From positions 5,347,501 through 5,411,500 of the forward strand of contig NZ_CP063849.1 of assembly GCF_015277775.1 (NCBI RefSeq): a stretch of DNA of 64,000 nt. Direction: 5' to 3'. A program made the position numbers and the translations under genes. Source of the stretch: Paludibaculum fermentans (GTDB lineage Bacteria > Acidobacteriota > Terriglobia > Bryobacterales > Bryobacteraceae). Positions 27,258 to 40,378 of this stretch are shown here, one piece after another (within the stretch, counting starts at the first letter, position 1; each line of letters begins with the position of its first letter). The notes under the pieces are model-generated. The model worked only from the letters and a program-made list of their open reading frames with translations, had not been told where the DNA came from and did no database searches.

Positions 27258-27497
27258 ATGTCTGGAATGAAAGATCTCGTTGAGGAAATTGCGAAGGCGC
27301 TCGTGGACACGCCAGACGAAGTCCAGGTGCGTGAAGTACAGGGCGAGCAGGTAACCGTGCTCGAACTGCGGGTTGCGGCCAGCGACCTCGGCAAGGTGAT
27401 CGGCAAACAGGGACGCACGGCGCGTTCCGTCCGCACCCTGCTGGGCGCCGCCGGGATGAAAGTCAATCGCCGCTTCACGCTGGAAATCCTTGAGTAA
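27258..27497 (+). CDS. khpA: KH-domain RNA-binding protein KhpA
   Basis: This short KH-domain protein has 79 residues and the RNA-binding loop [18 protein letters not shown] (GxxG at about residue 48). ATG 27258 has GGGAGG eight bases before it. KhpA proteins bind RNA widely and affect ribosome and cell-envelope functions, often with KhpB. It lies between rpsP and rimM as in many bacteria. Its stop and the rimM start overlap in TAATG. Confidence 0.92.
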   Translation: MSGMKDLVEEIAKALVDTPDEVQVREVQGEQVTVLELRVAASDLGKVIGKQGRTARSVRTLLGAAGMKVNRRFTLEILE

Positions 27498-28105
27498 TGG
27501 GGAGTTCCACGCCGCTATCACCACCGGATGATGGGGTGATGATCGGACAGTTGACCCGCACGCACGGCCTCAAGGGTGAGATTCTCGCCGAGGGCTGGAA
27601 CGATGTGGAACGCTATCAGGCTCTGCCGCTGGTCTGGTTAAGAAACCGGACGGGTGCATGGGCTCGCGGCGGCGAACCGCTGCAGGTGGAAAGCATCCGC
27701 CCCCACAAGGGCGGTCTGCTGGTAGCTTTTGCGGGACTGCCGTCGGTGGACGATGTCGAGCCTCTGCAAGGGTGTGAGATGGTGATTCGCAGAACGGATC
27801 GCCCGCCCCTCGACGAGGGTGAGTTTTACATGGCCGACCTGGTCGGCTGTGAGGTGTTTGACCGTGCCTCCGGGCGCAAGCTCGGCACGGTGACCGGCTG
27901 GCAGGAGTTCGGCGGGCCGGTGTTGTTGGAGGTTTTGGCCGAGGGTGCGAGTCCCGGAGAACCCGGAGACAGCATTTCGATCCCCTTCGCCCGTTCGATC
28001 TGCGTGGAGATCAATCCCGCGGAACGGCGGCTGGGCGTGGATCTACCCGACGGCTTGCTGGAGTTGAACAAAACCGTGCCGAAAGAGCCCGGTGACGCCC
28101 GATGA
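27497..28105 (+). CDS. rimM: Ribosome maturation factor RimM
   Basis: RimM helps mature the 30S head and binds S19. The 202-residue product has an N-terminal beta-barrel with the family opening [14 protein letters not shown] and a C-terminal PRC-barrel with [14 protein letters not shown] and GKLGTVTG-like turns. The start uses the overlapping TAATG with khpA, and ATG 27539 is a shorter alternative that begins right at the conserved motif. The stop overlaps the trmD start (ATGA). Confidence 0.93.
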   Translation: MGSSTPLSPPDDGVMIGQLTRTHGLKGEILAEGWNDVERYQALPLVWLRNRTGAWARGGEPLQVESIRPHKGGLLVAFAGLPSVDDVEPLQGCEMVIRRTDRPPLDEGEFYMADLVGCEVFDRASGRKLGTVTGWQEFGGPVLLEVLAEGASPGEPGDSISIPFARSICVEINPAERRLGVDLPDGLLELNKTVPKEPGDAR

Positions 28106-28848
28106 TCTTCCATGTGCTCAGCATCTTCCCGGAGTTCTTCCAGGGACCTTTTGGGCATGGGGTCGTGGCCCGGGCGGATAAGTCCGGCCTGTTGCAGATC
28201 AAGATTCACGATCTGCGGACGTGGACCTACGACTTTCACCGGACCGTGGACGACCGCCCTTTCGGGGGCGGCGAAGGCATGGTACTGAAGCCACAGCCGC
28301 TGTTCGAGGCGGTGGAGGCGATTCTGCCCAACCGGAATCCGGAGAAGCAGAAGGTAGCACTGCTTTCGGCGCAGGGCCCCGTGTTCCATCAGGGGACCGC
28401 CCGGCGGTTTGTGGAATTGGATGAGCTTTTGCTGATCTGCGGACGCTATGAAGGCGTCGACGAACGGGTCAGTGAGTATTTGGCCGACGAGGAGATCTCG
28501 ATCGGTGATTTTGTGTTGAGCGGCGGAGAGTTAGCCGCCGCGGTGGTAGTGGACGCAGTCGCCCGGTTGATTCCGGGTGTACTGGGCAACGAGGAATCTT
28601 CCCGTCAGGAGTCGTTTTCGGCTCTGGAAGACGGGGAGGAATCTGGCATCCTCGACTGTCCGCACTATACGCGGCCGGCAACATTTCGCGGCTGGAGCGT
28701 GCCGGAAGTTCTGCTGGGCGGAAATCATGCCGAGATCCGCAAGTGGCGCCGGCAGGCGGCATTGGAGAAAACGAAACGGCTCCGGCCGGATCTGCTGTCC
28801 TCACGGGCGGCGGTCCTGGACCCGGATGGAGTAGTGAAGAAAGGTTAG
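28102..28848 (+). CDS. trmD: tRNA (guanine-N1-)-methyltransferase
   Basis: TrmD methylates G37 in tRNAs with a G at position 36, which prevents frameshifts. The 248-residue protein begins [15 protein letters not shown] and shows [17 protein letters not shown]. The SPOUT-knot segment is [13 protein letters not shown], then [17 protein letters not shown] and a late [18 protein letters not shown]. It sits between rimM and rplS, the classical order. Confidence 0.96.
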   Translation: MIFHVLSIFPEFFQGPFGHGVVARADKSGLLQIKIHDLRTWTYDFHRTVDDRPFGGGEGMVLKPQPLFEAVEAILPNRNPEKQKVALLSAQGPVFHQGTARRFVELDELLLICGRYEGVDERVSEYLADEEISIGDFVLSGGELAAAVVVDAVARLIPGVLGNEESSRQESFSALEDGEESGILDCPHYTRPATFRGWSVPEVLLGGNHAEIRKWRRQAALEKTKRLRPDLLSSRAAVLDPDGVVKKG

Positions 28849-28861
28849 AAGGAAGAAGACC

Positions 28862-29221
28862 ATGATCAGCCCCTACGTGAACAAGATCCTCAATAAGAAC
28901 AAGCGCACCGATATCCCCGTACTTCACATCGGCGACACCATCAAAGTCCACGTGAAGATCAAGGAAGGTGACAAAGAGCGGCTGCAGGTGTTCGAGGGTG
29001 TGCTGATCGCGCGCAAGAACAGCGGTCTGGGCGAGACCATCACGGTCCGCAAGATCAGCTTCGGCCAGGGCGTCGAGCGCATCTTCCCCATCCATGCGCC
29101 TGTCATCGACCACGTCGAAGTGATGCGCTCCGGCAAGGTGCGCCGCTCCAAGCTCTACTATCTCCGCGCCCTGCGTGGCAAGGCCGCTCGCCTGAAAGAG
29201 CGCGACCAGCCCAAGGGCTAG
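28862..29221 (+). CDS. rplS: 50S ribosomal protein L19
   Basis: This 119-residue protein carries L19 marks: [53 protein letters not shown] and the basic [19 protein letters not shown]19 sits at the 30S-50S interface. AAGGAAGAAG precedes the ATG at 28862. The gene follows trmD by 13 bases and precedes rnhB by 17 bases. Confidence 0.96.
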   Translation: MISPYVNKILNKNKRTDIPVLHIGDTIKVHVKIKEGDKERLQVFEGVLIARKNSGLGETITVRKISFGQGVERIFPIHAPVIDHVEVMRSGKVRRSKLYYLRALRGKAARLKERDQPKG

Positions 29222-29238
29222 TTCAGGATACACGTCCC

Positions 29239-29853
29239 GTGCGTTGCACCAACCAGTTGGAAGACGAGGTGCGACGCACGGGCTATGTCAGAATCGCGGG
29301 TGTCGATGAGGCCGGGCGGGGTTGCCTGTTCGGGCCTGTATTTGCCGCCGCCGTGATTCTAGATCCTGATAAGCCGTTGCGGGGTCTTGCCGACAGCAAG
29401 ACCTTGGCATGTGAACGCCGCGCGGAACTGGCGGTTCTGATCCGGGAAAGGGCCATGGCTTGGGCAGTCGCCTCCGCCTCGGCCTCCGAGATCGATCAGA
29501 TCAATATCCTCCAGGCCTCGCGGTTGGCCATGCGCCGTGCCGTGGAAGCGTTGAATCCGCCCTGCGACTATCTTCTCGTGGACGCCACTACCGTCGACTG
29601 GCCGGTTCCCCAACAGGCCCTGATCAAGGGCGACGCACGGGTGCGCGCCATTGCCGCCGCCTCGATTCTGGCCAAAGTCGGCCGCGACGAGTGCATCGGC
29701 CTGCTGGATGAGCAGTATCCCGGCTATGGACTGGCCCGGCACAAAGGCTACCCCACGGCCGAACACAAGGAGGCGTTATTGCGCCTCGGTCCTACCGATC
29801 TCCATCGCCGCTCGTATGCCCCCGTGCTCCAGGCCCTCCAACGTACGTTATGA
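29239..29853 (+). CDS. rnhB: Ribonuclease HII
   Basis: RNase HII cleaves RNA in RNA-DNA hybrids, mainly at single ribonucleotides. The 204-residue sequence has the catalytic start RIAGVDEAGRGCLFGPV (aspartate and glutamate) and LADSKTLACERR. A further aspartate is in YLLVDATTV and the late one in KVGRDECIGLLD. The start is GTG at 29239. The stop overlaps the start of the small membrane protein gene. Confidence 0.95.
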   Translation: MRCTNQLEDEVRRTGYVRIAGVDEAGRGCLFGPVFAAAVILDPDKPLRGLADSKTLACERRAELAVLIRERAMAWAVASASASEIDQINILQASRLAMRRAVEALNPPCDYLLVDATTVDWPVPQQALIKGDARVRAIAAASILAKVGRDECIGLLDEQYPGYGLARHKGYPTAEHKEALLRLGPTDLHRRSYAPVLQALQRTL

Positions 29854-30188
29854 ACCCAGAGCTGCCCAATCCCGACGAATCCACCCCCTCCGGCCTGCCG
29901 CCCGAGGCGGAAGAAACCGGGCAGCCCACCGCGCGGCGCGCTACCTGGATGGAGAAGACGGCCGCCGTTTTGTTCTGCGTATTCTGCATTGAGCTGGGTC
30001 TGTTCCTGCTCGTCTATCCCTGGCTCGACAACTACTGGAGCCGCAATTGGCTCATCCAATTGCGCCCCGAATGGACGTCGATGCTCCTCAGCCAGCAGTT
30101 TCGCGGCGCCGTCAGCGGATTAGGGATCCTCAATATTTTCTTAGGTTTCCTGGAAGTGATGCGGCTCTCACGCTTCGCCCGTCCTTAA
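29850..30188 (+). CDS. Small membrane protein of unknown function
   Basis: This 112-residue protein has an N-terminal proline- and glutamate-rich stretch. A hydrophobic helix follows (AAVLFCVFCIELGLFLLVYPWL), then a soluble loop with WLIQLRPEW and a second hydrophobic helix (AVSGLGILNIFLGFLEVM). It overlaps rnhB by four bases and so is translated with the ribosomal cluster. I do not recognise a family. Many genomes have YraN at this position, but this protein is not YraN. Confidence 0.7.
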   Translation: MNPELPNPDESTPSGLPPEAEETGQPTARRATWMEKTAAVLFCVFCIELGLFLLVYPWLDNYWSRNWLIQLRPEWTSMLLSQQFRGAVSGLGILNIFLGFLEVMRLSRFARP

Positions 30189-30272
30189 TAGCCCAAGAAC
30201 AAAGGGCGAAGATCAACGCGTCCCCGACAAAAACCACCTATCCCCCGGCCAGGTTTTGTATGCCCTACAAAA

Positions 30273-34301
<4,029 letters not shown>

Positions 34302-34328
34302 GCGGCCCGGACCGCCCACTTCTTCCCT

Positions 34329-35444
34329 TTACTTGATCGTCACCAGGTTAGTCAGCAGTCCGGCCAGGCCGTCCGTAACGGTGACACGGTCCACCTTTTC
34401 CACCACCCGCTCCAGGGTCTCCAGCTCCTTGAGCCGGACGAGCAGCGGGTTCTCTTCCATCAGCCGGGCGGTGTTCAACAGCGAGCGGGTGGCCGCGGTC
34501 TCTTCCCGGCGCCGGATGATGTTGGCCTGCGCCTGCTTCTCGGCGGTGACCACTTGGTTGAGGATGTCACGCACATCTCCGGGCAGGATGACGTCCTTCA
34601 ACGCGATGGCGCCCACGCGCAGGCCGCAGACGGACAGCTCTTCGCGCACCTCCTGCGCCACAGTCTCGTCGACGTCGGTCTTATCGGCCAAAACCTCGTC
34701 GAGGGTCCGGTGCCCCAGCGTGCGGCGCACCGCCAGCTGCAGGGCGCGGTAGAGCAGGGCGGCCGGATCCTTGGCGCTGCGGGCCGCCATCACCGGATCG
34801 GCTACCTGGTACTCAGCCGAGATGTTCACACGCAGCGAAACCTTGTCGCGCGTGAGAATATCCTGGCCGGCGATTTCCATGGTCTGGCGCCGCAGGTCGA
34901 CCGTGTCGACGCGCGGGCTCGAGGCGTTCCAGAAGGCGTGCTTGCCGGCCTCCAGGGTACGAGTGAACTTGTTGTCGAGATACAGCAGGCCGGCCTGGCC
35001 CTCCGCCACCCGTGCCATCGTCACGGGTGCGGCGGAGCCCAGGCGTTCGAGAGCCGGCAACTTGGCCGCCGGAACCTCGGGCGCGTCGATCACGACGACG
35101 ACCTCGGCGGTGACCTCGACCTCGCCCTTCCAGTACAGCGCCCGTCGCGCGGGCGGCAGCACATGGAACAGCCGGCCGTCGGCCGAAACCATCGCCACCT
35201 CGACGTCGCTGGTCTCCACCAGGACGAAGAAGGTGTCAATCAGGTCCTGCCGCTGCTTCAGCAGAAACCGGTTCCACTCGCTCTCGAAAATCAGCCCGTC
35301 GGTGCGGCAGACCACCGTCTCCAGCCGCGTGAGCGGGGAGACGAACAGGTTGTGCTCGCCGGGGCCGAGGATGGTGTCGAAGCGGCCGTCGCGGATCACC
35401 AGAACCCGCTCGCGGTCGCCTACGGCAATGCGCTTCCAGATCAT
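34329..35444 (-). CDS. Slipin / SPFH-domain membrane-associated protein
   Basis: This 371-residue product starts at ATG 35444, where AGGAGGTAAGT gives a strong ribosome site; the frame extends 14 codons further. The C-terminal half fits the SPFH/slipin pattern: EIAGQDILTRDKVSLRVNI, YRALQLAVRRTLGHRTLDEV, GLRVGAIALKDVILPGDVRD and NQVVTAEKQAQANIIRRREE. Unusually, the N-terminal half is long and soluble-looking, with no clear hydrophobic hairpin at the start. Slipins form membrane microdomain scaffolds. The usual NfeD partner is not nearby. Confidence 0.8.
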   Translation of the reverse strand: MIWKRIAVGDRERVLVIRDGRFDTILGPGEHNLFVSPLTRLETVVCRTDGLIFESEWNRFLLKQRQDLIDTFFVLVETSDVEVAMVSADGRLFHVLPPARRALYWKGEVEVTAEVVVVIDAPEVPAAKLPALERLGSAAPVTMARVAEGQAGLLYLDNKFTRTLEAGKHAFWNASSPRVDTVDLRRQTMEIAGQDILTRDKVSLRVNISAEYQVADPVMAARSAKDPAALLYRALQLAVRRTLGHRTLDEVLADKTDVDETVAQEVREELSVCGLRVGAIALKDVILPGDVRDILNQVVTAEKQAQANIIRRREETAATRSLLNTARLMEENPLLVRLKELETLERVVEKVDRVTVTDGLAGLLTNLVTIK

Positions 35445-35986
35445 ACTTACCTCCTGATAGAACACGCCCCAGACACGGCTCCGCAAGCGCCACGCGGGCG
35501 AAAATCCAGCGCCTGATTGTCCGTATAATTCGACCGTAATTCCAGCGGAAATTCAGAACTTCCGCCTTCCGTGCCGGCCGGCTGAAACAGCCTGGTCAGG
35601 CGGCCATTGTCTTCGCGCTGAGCGAAGCGGCCGCTGCCTTCCTCGTCTTCAAGCCCACCCGAAGGAGGGATGGAGACGGTTCGGGCTGGAACCAGTGCCT
35701 GGGGTCAGTGTTGTGTGCTTGGTGGGCTTTGAGGGCCCGGTTGGCTGTGATAACGGGAGTCGAACCCGCAACCTACGGATTATGAATCCGTTGCTCTACC
35801 GTTGAGCTATATCCAGGCTGGATAGACGGACCATGCCGGTATGCGGTACTTCAGAGAAGCCGCACCAGGGAGGATTTGTGAACCTCGACATGTGGCAGTG
35901 ATTCGTCATAGGCGTGTGCCCCTATCCTCTGCAAGGATAAAAGACCGGCCGACATAAGTCAACAACCTGGCGAAAATAATTCTGAT
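35445..35986. other. Intergenic region holding a tRNA and possible structured sequence
   Basis: This 542-base region separates the slipin gene from the AAA+ ATPase gene. It contains a tRNA on the minus strand (35745-35816). It also has an inverted repeat AAGCCCACC / GGTGGGCTT at 35651-35659 and 35721-35729 and a CTTCGC/GCGAAG hairpin near 35610-35626. No convincing reading frame is seen. Upstream of the tRNA on its own strand is TATCCAG, which can pair with the first seven tRNA bases. Confidence 0.6.
35745..35816 (-). tRNA. tRNA with CAU anticodon (Met or Ile2)
   Basis: On the minus strand the D arm (GCTC...GAGC), anticodon arm (ACGGA/TCCGT closing a loop with CAT at 35782-35784) and T arm (GCGGG/CCCGT with TTCGACT) are all sound. 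A genomic CCA follows the discriminator at 35742-35744. The acceptor stem is weak: the 5' strand CTGGATA pairs with TATCACA only at four positions. A bulged A would restore seven pairs. CAU may mean elongator methionine or, if lysidine-modified, isoleucine. It may also be decaying. Confidence 0.75.
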
Positions 35987-37033
35987 TTATGCCGCTCTGG
36001 CGCCCCTGCATTTCGACGCAAAGCGCAGCGCACTTCCATCCCTGTCCACGCCTACGGAGAGGACCTCCCCTTCGTCTACAGCTTTGTCCAGGACCAGCCT
36101 TGCCAACGGCTGGATCAGGTGCCGGTGGATAGCCCGCTTCAGCTCCCGGGCGCCGTACTCCGCGCTGGTTCCACGCTCGATCAGGAAATTGCGTGCGTCC
36201 CGCGTCAGTTCCAAAGGGAATGCGGAGGACCCCAAGCGCTGCGCAATATGCCGATCCAGCGCCTCGAGTTGCAGGTCCAGGATCTTCTCGGTGGCATCGC
36301 GGTCCAGCGGCTGATAGGTGAGCATCGCATCCACCCGATTTACGAACTCGGGCGAAAACCGCCTGCGCACCGCTCCGGTGCTGATCGCGCGCAAGGTCTT
36401 CGCATTGGCCTTGGAGGGCAGCGCGGAGGCCAGGCCGAAACGGTCGTGCAGTTCCGCCATCATCTCGCGCGCCCCCAGGTTTGAAGTCATGAAGATCAGG
36501 CTGCGCTCGAAGTTCACGGTAGTGTTGTCGCCCAGCTTCAGCGCGGCCTTGTCCAGCACGCCCAGCAGCAGGCGCCGCATCGACGGAGCCGCCTTTTCAA
36601 TCTCGTCCAGCAGGACGATGGACAGGCCGCTGCGTTCGCTCGCGACGGCATTCAGCTTCTGCTGGCTGATCATGGGCTGGGTCTCGCGATGGCCCAGGTA
36701 GCCGGGCGGCGCGCCAATCAGCTTCGCCACTTCGTGCTCCAATTGGAACTCCCCGCAGTCGATGCGCAACACGTTGCGCTCACTGCCATGCAGGGCGTCA
36801 GCCAGCGCCTCCACCGTGCGCGTCTTGCCGGTACCCGTGGGCCCCAGCAGCAGGAATACCCCCACTGGACGCCCAGCCGGAGCCAGCCCCGACTCGAAGA
36901 GTTCGACGTAAGGCACGATCGCCTCTATCGCCTCGCCCTGTCCCACTACCCGCCGCCGTAAGCCCGCGGCCAATTCATGTAAGCCTTCCGCGTTCATGCC
37001 GCGGGGCCGGATCACCTCAATCGAAGTACGCAT
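35987..37033 (-). CDS. Single-module Clp/ClpA-type AAA+ ATPase
   Basis: This 348-residue protein has one AAA+ module of the Clp C-terminal type. Walker A is LLGPTGTGKTRTVEALA (about residue 60), the pore-loop region is GAPPGYLGHRE, Walker B is IVLLDEIEKA, sensor 1 is FMTSNLG and the arginine finger region is RRRFSPEFVNRVD. A D2-small domain ends it (SAEYGARELKRAIHRHL). A full ClpA/ClpB would have an N domain and a first AAA module, both absent here. No ClpP-binding loop is clear. ATG 37033 is preferred over 37078. The cellular partner is unknown. Confidence 0.85.
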   Translation of the reverse strand: MRTSIEVIRPRGMNAEGLHELAAGLRRRVVGQGEAIEAIVPYVELFESGLAPAGRPVGVFLLLGPTGTGKTRTVEALADALHGSERNVLRIDCGEFQLEHEVAKLIGAPPGYLGHRETQPMISQQKLNAVASERSGLSIVLLDEIEKAAPSMRRLLLGVLDKAALKLGDNTTVNFERSLIFMTSNLGAREMMAELHDRFGLASALPSKANAKTLRAISTGAVRRRFSPEFVNRVDAMLTYQPLDRDATEKILDLQLEALDRHIAQRLGSSAFPLELTRDARNFLIERGTSAEYGARELKRAIHRHLIQPLARLVLDKAVDEGEVLSVGVDRDGSALRFASKCRGARAA

Positions 37034-37493
37034 GAGAATGCCTTTTTCTCCGCGCACATTATAGGACCCGCCTTCCAAATCCAGGCCATGGAGGGGGGCC
37101 TTTCAGACCTACATGTACGAAATTTAACTGGAGGTTCTAAATATCTAAGAATGAGTGGGTTGCGCCTGCAATCCGGCCGCAATTGTGGCGAATTTAGTGA
37201 GGACCCCGAAATCGTGTGACCGGTCCGCGGGCTCCGGCCGAATCGGGCAATAAGCGCCCAGGCAGGGCCCGGTTCTGTGCGGTGATACTGACTTTGGTGT
37301 GGAATTCCGCCGGATGGCTTTGCAGGTGCAGCACGGGCCAGCACAACTTACTGGCCTCGAGACTGGCGCCAGAAGCGACATGTGCCTGGGGCGGCTGCGT
37401 GCCTATCCCATGACCAGGAAGACAATACTACCCCAGCGCCTGAACCAGGAGTCAGGCGGCGCGGCTGAAATGGAATGGGGAACGGATTGAGGA
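37034..37493. other. Long intergenic region without a recognised gene
   Basis: About 460 bases lie between the AAA+ ATPase start and the infA stop. Short reading frames on both strands have no family features, no good ribosome site and atypical codon use. No strong hairpin with a T-tract was found. It should contain the promoter for the ATPase near 37040-37140, where the DNA is locally more AT-rich. Confidence 0.5.
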
Positions 37494-37712
37494 CTATTTG
37501 TGGCGGTAGGTGATGCGGCCCTTGGTGAGGTCGTAAGGTGACATCTCCAAGGTGACGCGATCGCCGGCCAGGACACGAATCCGGTTACGGCGCAGCTTGC
37601 CAGCCAGGTGAGCCAGCACGAGACGCTCGGCATCGAGCTGTACGCTAAACAGGCCGCTGGGAAACTTTTCCACCACCGTGCCAGTCACTTCAATGCAATC
37701 TTCTTTGCTCAT
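37494..37712 (-). CDS. infA: Translation initiation factor IF-1
   Basis: IF-1 is the 72-residue OB-fold factor that blocks the ribosomal A site during initiation. The start at ATG 37712 has GGAGG just upstream. Typical blocks are [40 protein letters not shown] and [18 protein letters not shown]. In many bacteria infA lies in the S10-spc-alpha region; here it stands alone, as in several acidobacteria-like layouts. Confidence 0.93.
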   Translation of the reverse strand: MSKEDCIEVTGTVVEKFPSGLFSVQLDAERLVLAHLAGKLRRNRIRVLAGDRVTLEMSPYDLTKGRITYRHK

Positions 37713-37874
37713 CTTCCTCCAAACACGCGAATTGCGCACACTTCCCCCATCACGGGGACCGTGCATTCACAAGTATAGCCTAGAACGTGGGCCCGCCCGC
37801 CCAGATGCCGTGCACAGTTATGCGTCACAGAATGGCTGGCCGGGCCGATAGGGTCACCGGGGGCACTCACTCAG

Positions 37875-38897
37875 ATGGCCAAAACGCTTTTGAGTATACG
37901 GAAAAGCATGGATTGCCTCGACGGGGCGGATGCGCGGTTCCGCCTGGCGCTATGCTGCTACGTGGCCGCCCTGGAGGGCGTCCAACAGCATGTATTCGAG
38001 GCACTTGCCGGCAAAGCAGGCGGCTCTCCACTCAGCCTGGAAGCGGAGGCCGCGACACTCCGGGCAACTCCGGACGATCTCGCTTTCGAAAACGCCCGGA
38101 TGAAGCTGGACTCTCTACTGTGCACCTCATCCGGCCAGATCGAGCGCCACCTGGCGGGCGTCGTTGACCTGGAAGAAGTCCTGTCCATGCTCACCTCGGC
38201 GCGGCAATCTCTCTCCAAACGTCAGGAATCAAAAGAGGAGGAACTCCGCGCGGTAGCCTCCACACTGGACGAGGCGTCGAGAGAGGACGGGCTCGACCAG
38301 TTGCGCCGGAGGATCCGGCAGGAGGCCCAACGCGTGAGTGTGCTCGTCCAGCAGATGCACGCGGACAATCAGCGGATGTTGCAGGAGTTGGATGAGGAGA
38401 TGAACCGCTACCGCAGGCGCCTGAACGATGCCGCCGATTCGGCCAACCACGACGCACTCACCGGGCTGGGCAACCGGCGGCTGGTGAACGACCGGCTGGC
38501 TGAACTCATCGACTCAGGCACCCCGCTGTGCCTGTTGATGCTCGATTTCAACCGCTTCAAATTGATCAACGACATCCATGGCCATCTGGCCGGCGACGAA
38601 CTGCTGCGTGCGTTTGCCGCGCGCCTGCGGAATCACCTTAGGCAGGACGACATTGCGGCCCGGTGGGGCGGCGACGAGTTCGTTATCGCGCTGCCCTGTG
38701 CCATCACCGACGCCATGGCACGAACGAGACTGCTCCAGCAGAACCTGAGCGGGGAATATTCCATCCGGTTGAGCGGTAAATCCCTCCGGATTCAACTGAC
38801 AGTGTCGATCGGCATTGCGGAGTACCGGCCCGGCGAGACGGTCAATCAGCTGATGACCCGCGCTGACGAATCCCTCTATACCCATAAGCACAGGTAG
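37875..38897 (+). CDS. Diguanylate cyclase (GGDEF domain)
   Basis: This 340-residue protein has a helical N-terminal half of unknown type. A coiled-coil stretch leads to a GGDEF domain with DALTGLGNRRLVNDRL at its start and the active-site RWGGDEFVIAL (about residue 270). The signature is intact, so synthesis of c-di-GMP is likely. The RxxD inhibitory site is not evident. It has no transmembrane segment and no neighbouring receptor, so the signal is likely cytoplasmic. A PilZ gene lies 19 kb away. Confidence 0.88.
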   Translation: MAKTLLSIRKSMDCLDGADARFRLALCCYVAALEGVQQHVFEALAGKAGGSPLSLEAEAATLRATPDDLAFENARMKLDSLLCTSSGQIERHLAGVVDLEEVLSMLTSARQSLSKRQESKEEELRAVASTLDEASREDGLDQLRRRIRQEAQRVSVLVQQMHADNQRMLQELDEEMNRYRRRLNDAADSANHDALTGLGNRRLVNDRLAELIDSGTPLCLLMLDFNRFKLINDIHGHLAGDELLRAFAARLRNHLRQDDIAARWGGDEFVIALPCAITDAMARTRLLQQNLSGEYSIRLSGKSLRIQLTVSIGIAEYRPGETVNQLMTRADESLYTHKHR

Positions 38898-38958
38898 CCG
38901 GCGATCCCCCTTCCTACCCGGGGCGAGTCTGCTAGGATCTGGATGGGAAGTTTGATCG

Positions 38959-39780
38959 GTGCGCCAATTCAAAGAAAAGACAATCCTCATCATCGGCGCG
39001 GGACGCGGCATCGGGAAACGGCTGGCAATCGGATTTGCCCACGCCGGAGCGCGTGTCGGGCTGATGGCTCGCAGCAAAGCAGAGTTGGACCTGGCCAACC
39101 TCGAGATCGAGCACGCCGGAGGAGTATCTCTCCGCCTGCGGGCCGATGTCCGGGAGTACGAGCAGGTTGCGGCCGCCGTCGATCGACTGAGCGTGCAATT
39201 CGGCGGGGTCGATCTCCTCATCTGCGCCCATGCGGTGTTCGGCTCCATCGGACCGTTGGCAGAGAGCCTGCCGGCCCAGTGGGCGGATGCCACGGCCACG
39301 AATGTTGTGGGTACGATGAACGCATGCCGGGCCGTACTGCCCGGCATGCTCGAACGCCGGGGCGGCAAGATCATCCTGCTGGTCGGGCCGGGCAGCGAGA
39401 GTCCACGTCCCAATTTCAGCGCCTATAGCGCCACCCAGGCGGCGCTGGTCCGCTTCGCCGAAACGCTTTCGGAAGAGGTACGCGAGGCAAATGTGCAGGT
39501 GAACTGCATGAATCCGGGCGCCACTTACACCAGCCTGACCGACGAGATCCTGGAAGCAGGCGACCGTGCTGGCTGGAAAGAGGCCAAAGACGCCACGCAG
39601 ATCCGCACAACCGGCGGCACCGCTCCGGATAAACAGATCCAACTAGCCCAGTTTCTTGCCTCGGAACGCTCCAATCACCTCAGCGGCAAACTGATCTCCA
39701 TCCACGACGACTGGAAGAAACTGGAGAACGCCAACGCGCATGCCGAGATGTTTACGCTGCGCCGTTTGCAGAAGGTATAG
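38959..39780 (+). CDS. SDR-family oxidoreductase with a K-to-Q change at the active site
   Basis: This 273-residue Rossmann protein of the short-chain dehydrogenase family shows IIGAGRGIGKRLAIGFA (cofactor loop) and LICAHAVFG (the NAG position altered). The catalytic block reads FSAYSATQAALVRF, where the tyrosine is kept but the lysine at the fourth position after it is glutamine. Classical SDR activity needs that lysine. The start is a GTG. The end overlaps the longest start of the following exported protein. Confidence 0.85.
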   Translation: MRQFKEKTILIIGAGRGIGKRLAIGFAHAGARVGLMARSKAELDLANLEIEHAGGVSLRLRADVREYEQVAAAVDRLSVQFGGVDLLICAHAVFGSIGPLAESLPAQWADATATNVVGTMNACRAVLPGMLERRGGKIILLVGPGSESPRPNFSAYSATQAALVRFAETLSEEVREANVQVNCMNPGATYTSLTDEILEAGDRAGWKEAKDATQIRTTGGTAPDKQIQLAQFLASERSNHLSGKLISIHDDWKKLENANAHAEMFTLRRLQKV

Positions 39781-39790
39781 CTTCAAAGCA

Positions 39791-40372
39791 GTGCGCGCGT
39801 TCTTTCTGATCCTGGCCGTCATGATGGCAGTTCCGGCGCATGCCGCCGAGATCCGCATCACGTTTCCCGTGGTCCGCAAAATGATGGCGGACCAGGTCTT
39901 TACGGTGGAAGGCAAGAAGTACGTACGCGGCGACAAGTCGAAGCGCTGCGACTACGCCTATCTCGAAAATCCGCAGGTGGGCGAGTGGAACGGACAGTTG
40001 ATGATCAAGGCGAAGTTCTCGGGCCGGACGGCGTGGGACGTCTTCAGCCGCTGTGTCGGAGTCGGCGACGCCTTCGACCTCACCATCGTTGCTACCCCCC
40101 TGGTAAAACGGGGGGTACTCGTCCTGGCCGACGTCAAAGTGGACACGGGCGGCAAGGACTCCTACTACATCCGCAAGGTCCGCAAGGCTCTTGGGACCAG
40201 CCTGGAAAAGGAGTTCGGCCTGGACATCACAGGCCGTGCCCGCGAACTCATTGAGCAGAAAGACCCGAAGGCCGGCTATCTGCGCGACCTCTCCGGCTTC
40301 GATTTCCGCCAGGTGAAGCTGTCCAAGGACGCTGTCATCCTGGATGTCGATTTCGTGGTCACCATTCGCTAG
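39791..40372 (+). CDS. Exported protein of unknown function
   Basis: This 193-residue product begins with a signal peptide (AFFLILAVMMAVPAHAAEI) when read from GTG 39791; an ATG at 39740 is in frame but inside the SDR gene. The mature part has two cysteines (KRCDY and SRCVGV) and alternating strands, with a late segment DLSGFDFRQVKLSKDAVILDVDFVV. No family is recognised. The close spacing suggests co-transcription with the SDR gene, though a direct functional link is not evident. Confidence 0.6.
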   Translation: MRAFFLILAVMMAVPAHAAEIRITFPVVRKMMADQVFTVEGKKYVRGDKSKRCDYAYLENPQVGEWNGQLMIKAKFSGRTAWDVFSRCVGVGDAFDLTIVATPLVKRGVLVLADVKVDTGGKDSYYIRKVRKALGTSLEKEFGLDITGRARELIEQKDPKAGYLRDLSGFDFRQVKLSKDAVILDVDFVVTIR

Positions 40373-40378
40373 CCGCGG

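Noticed and set aside
35500-35986. tmRNA or RNase P RNA in the region around the CAU tRNA
   Set aside because: There is a normal anticodon arm and no tag reading frame, and none of the RNase P core sequences were seen.
37216-37413. A 65-codon frame in the region before infA
   Set aside because: No ribosome site, no domain and atypical composition; treated as non-coding.
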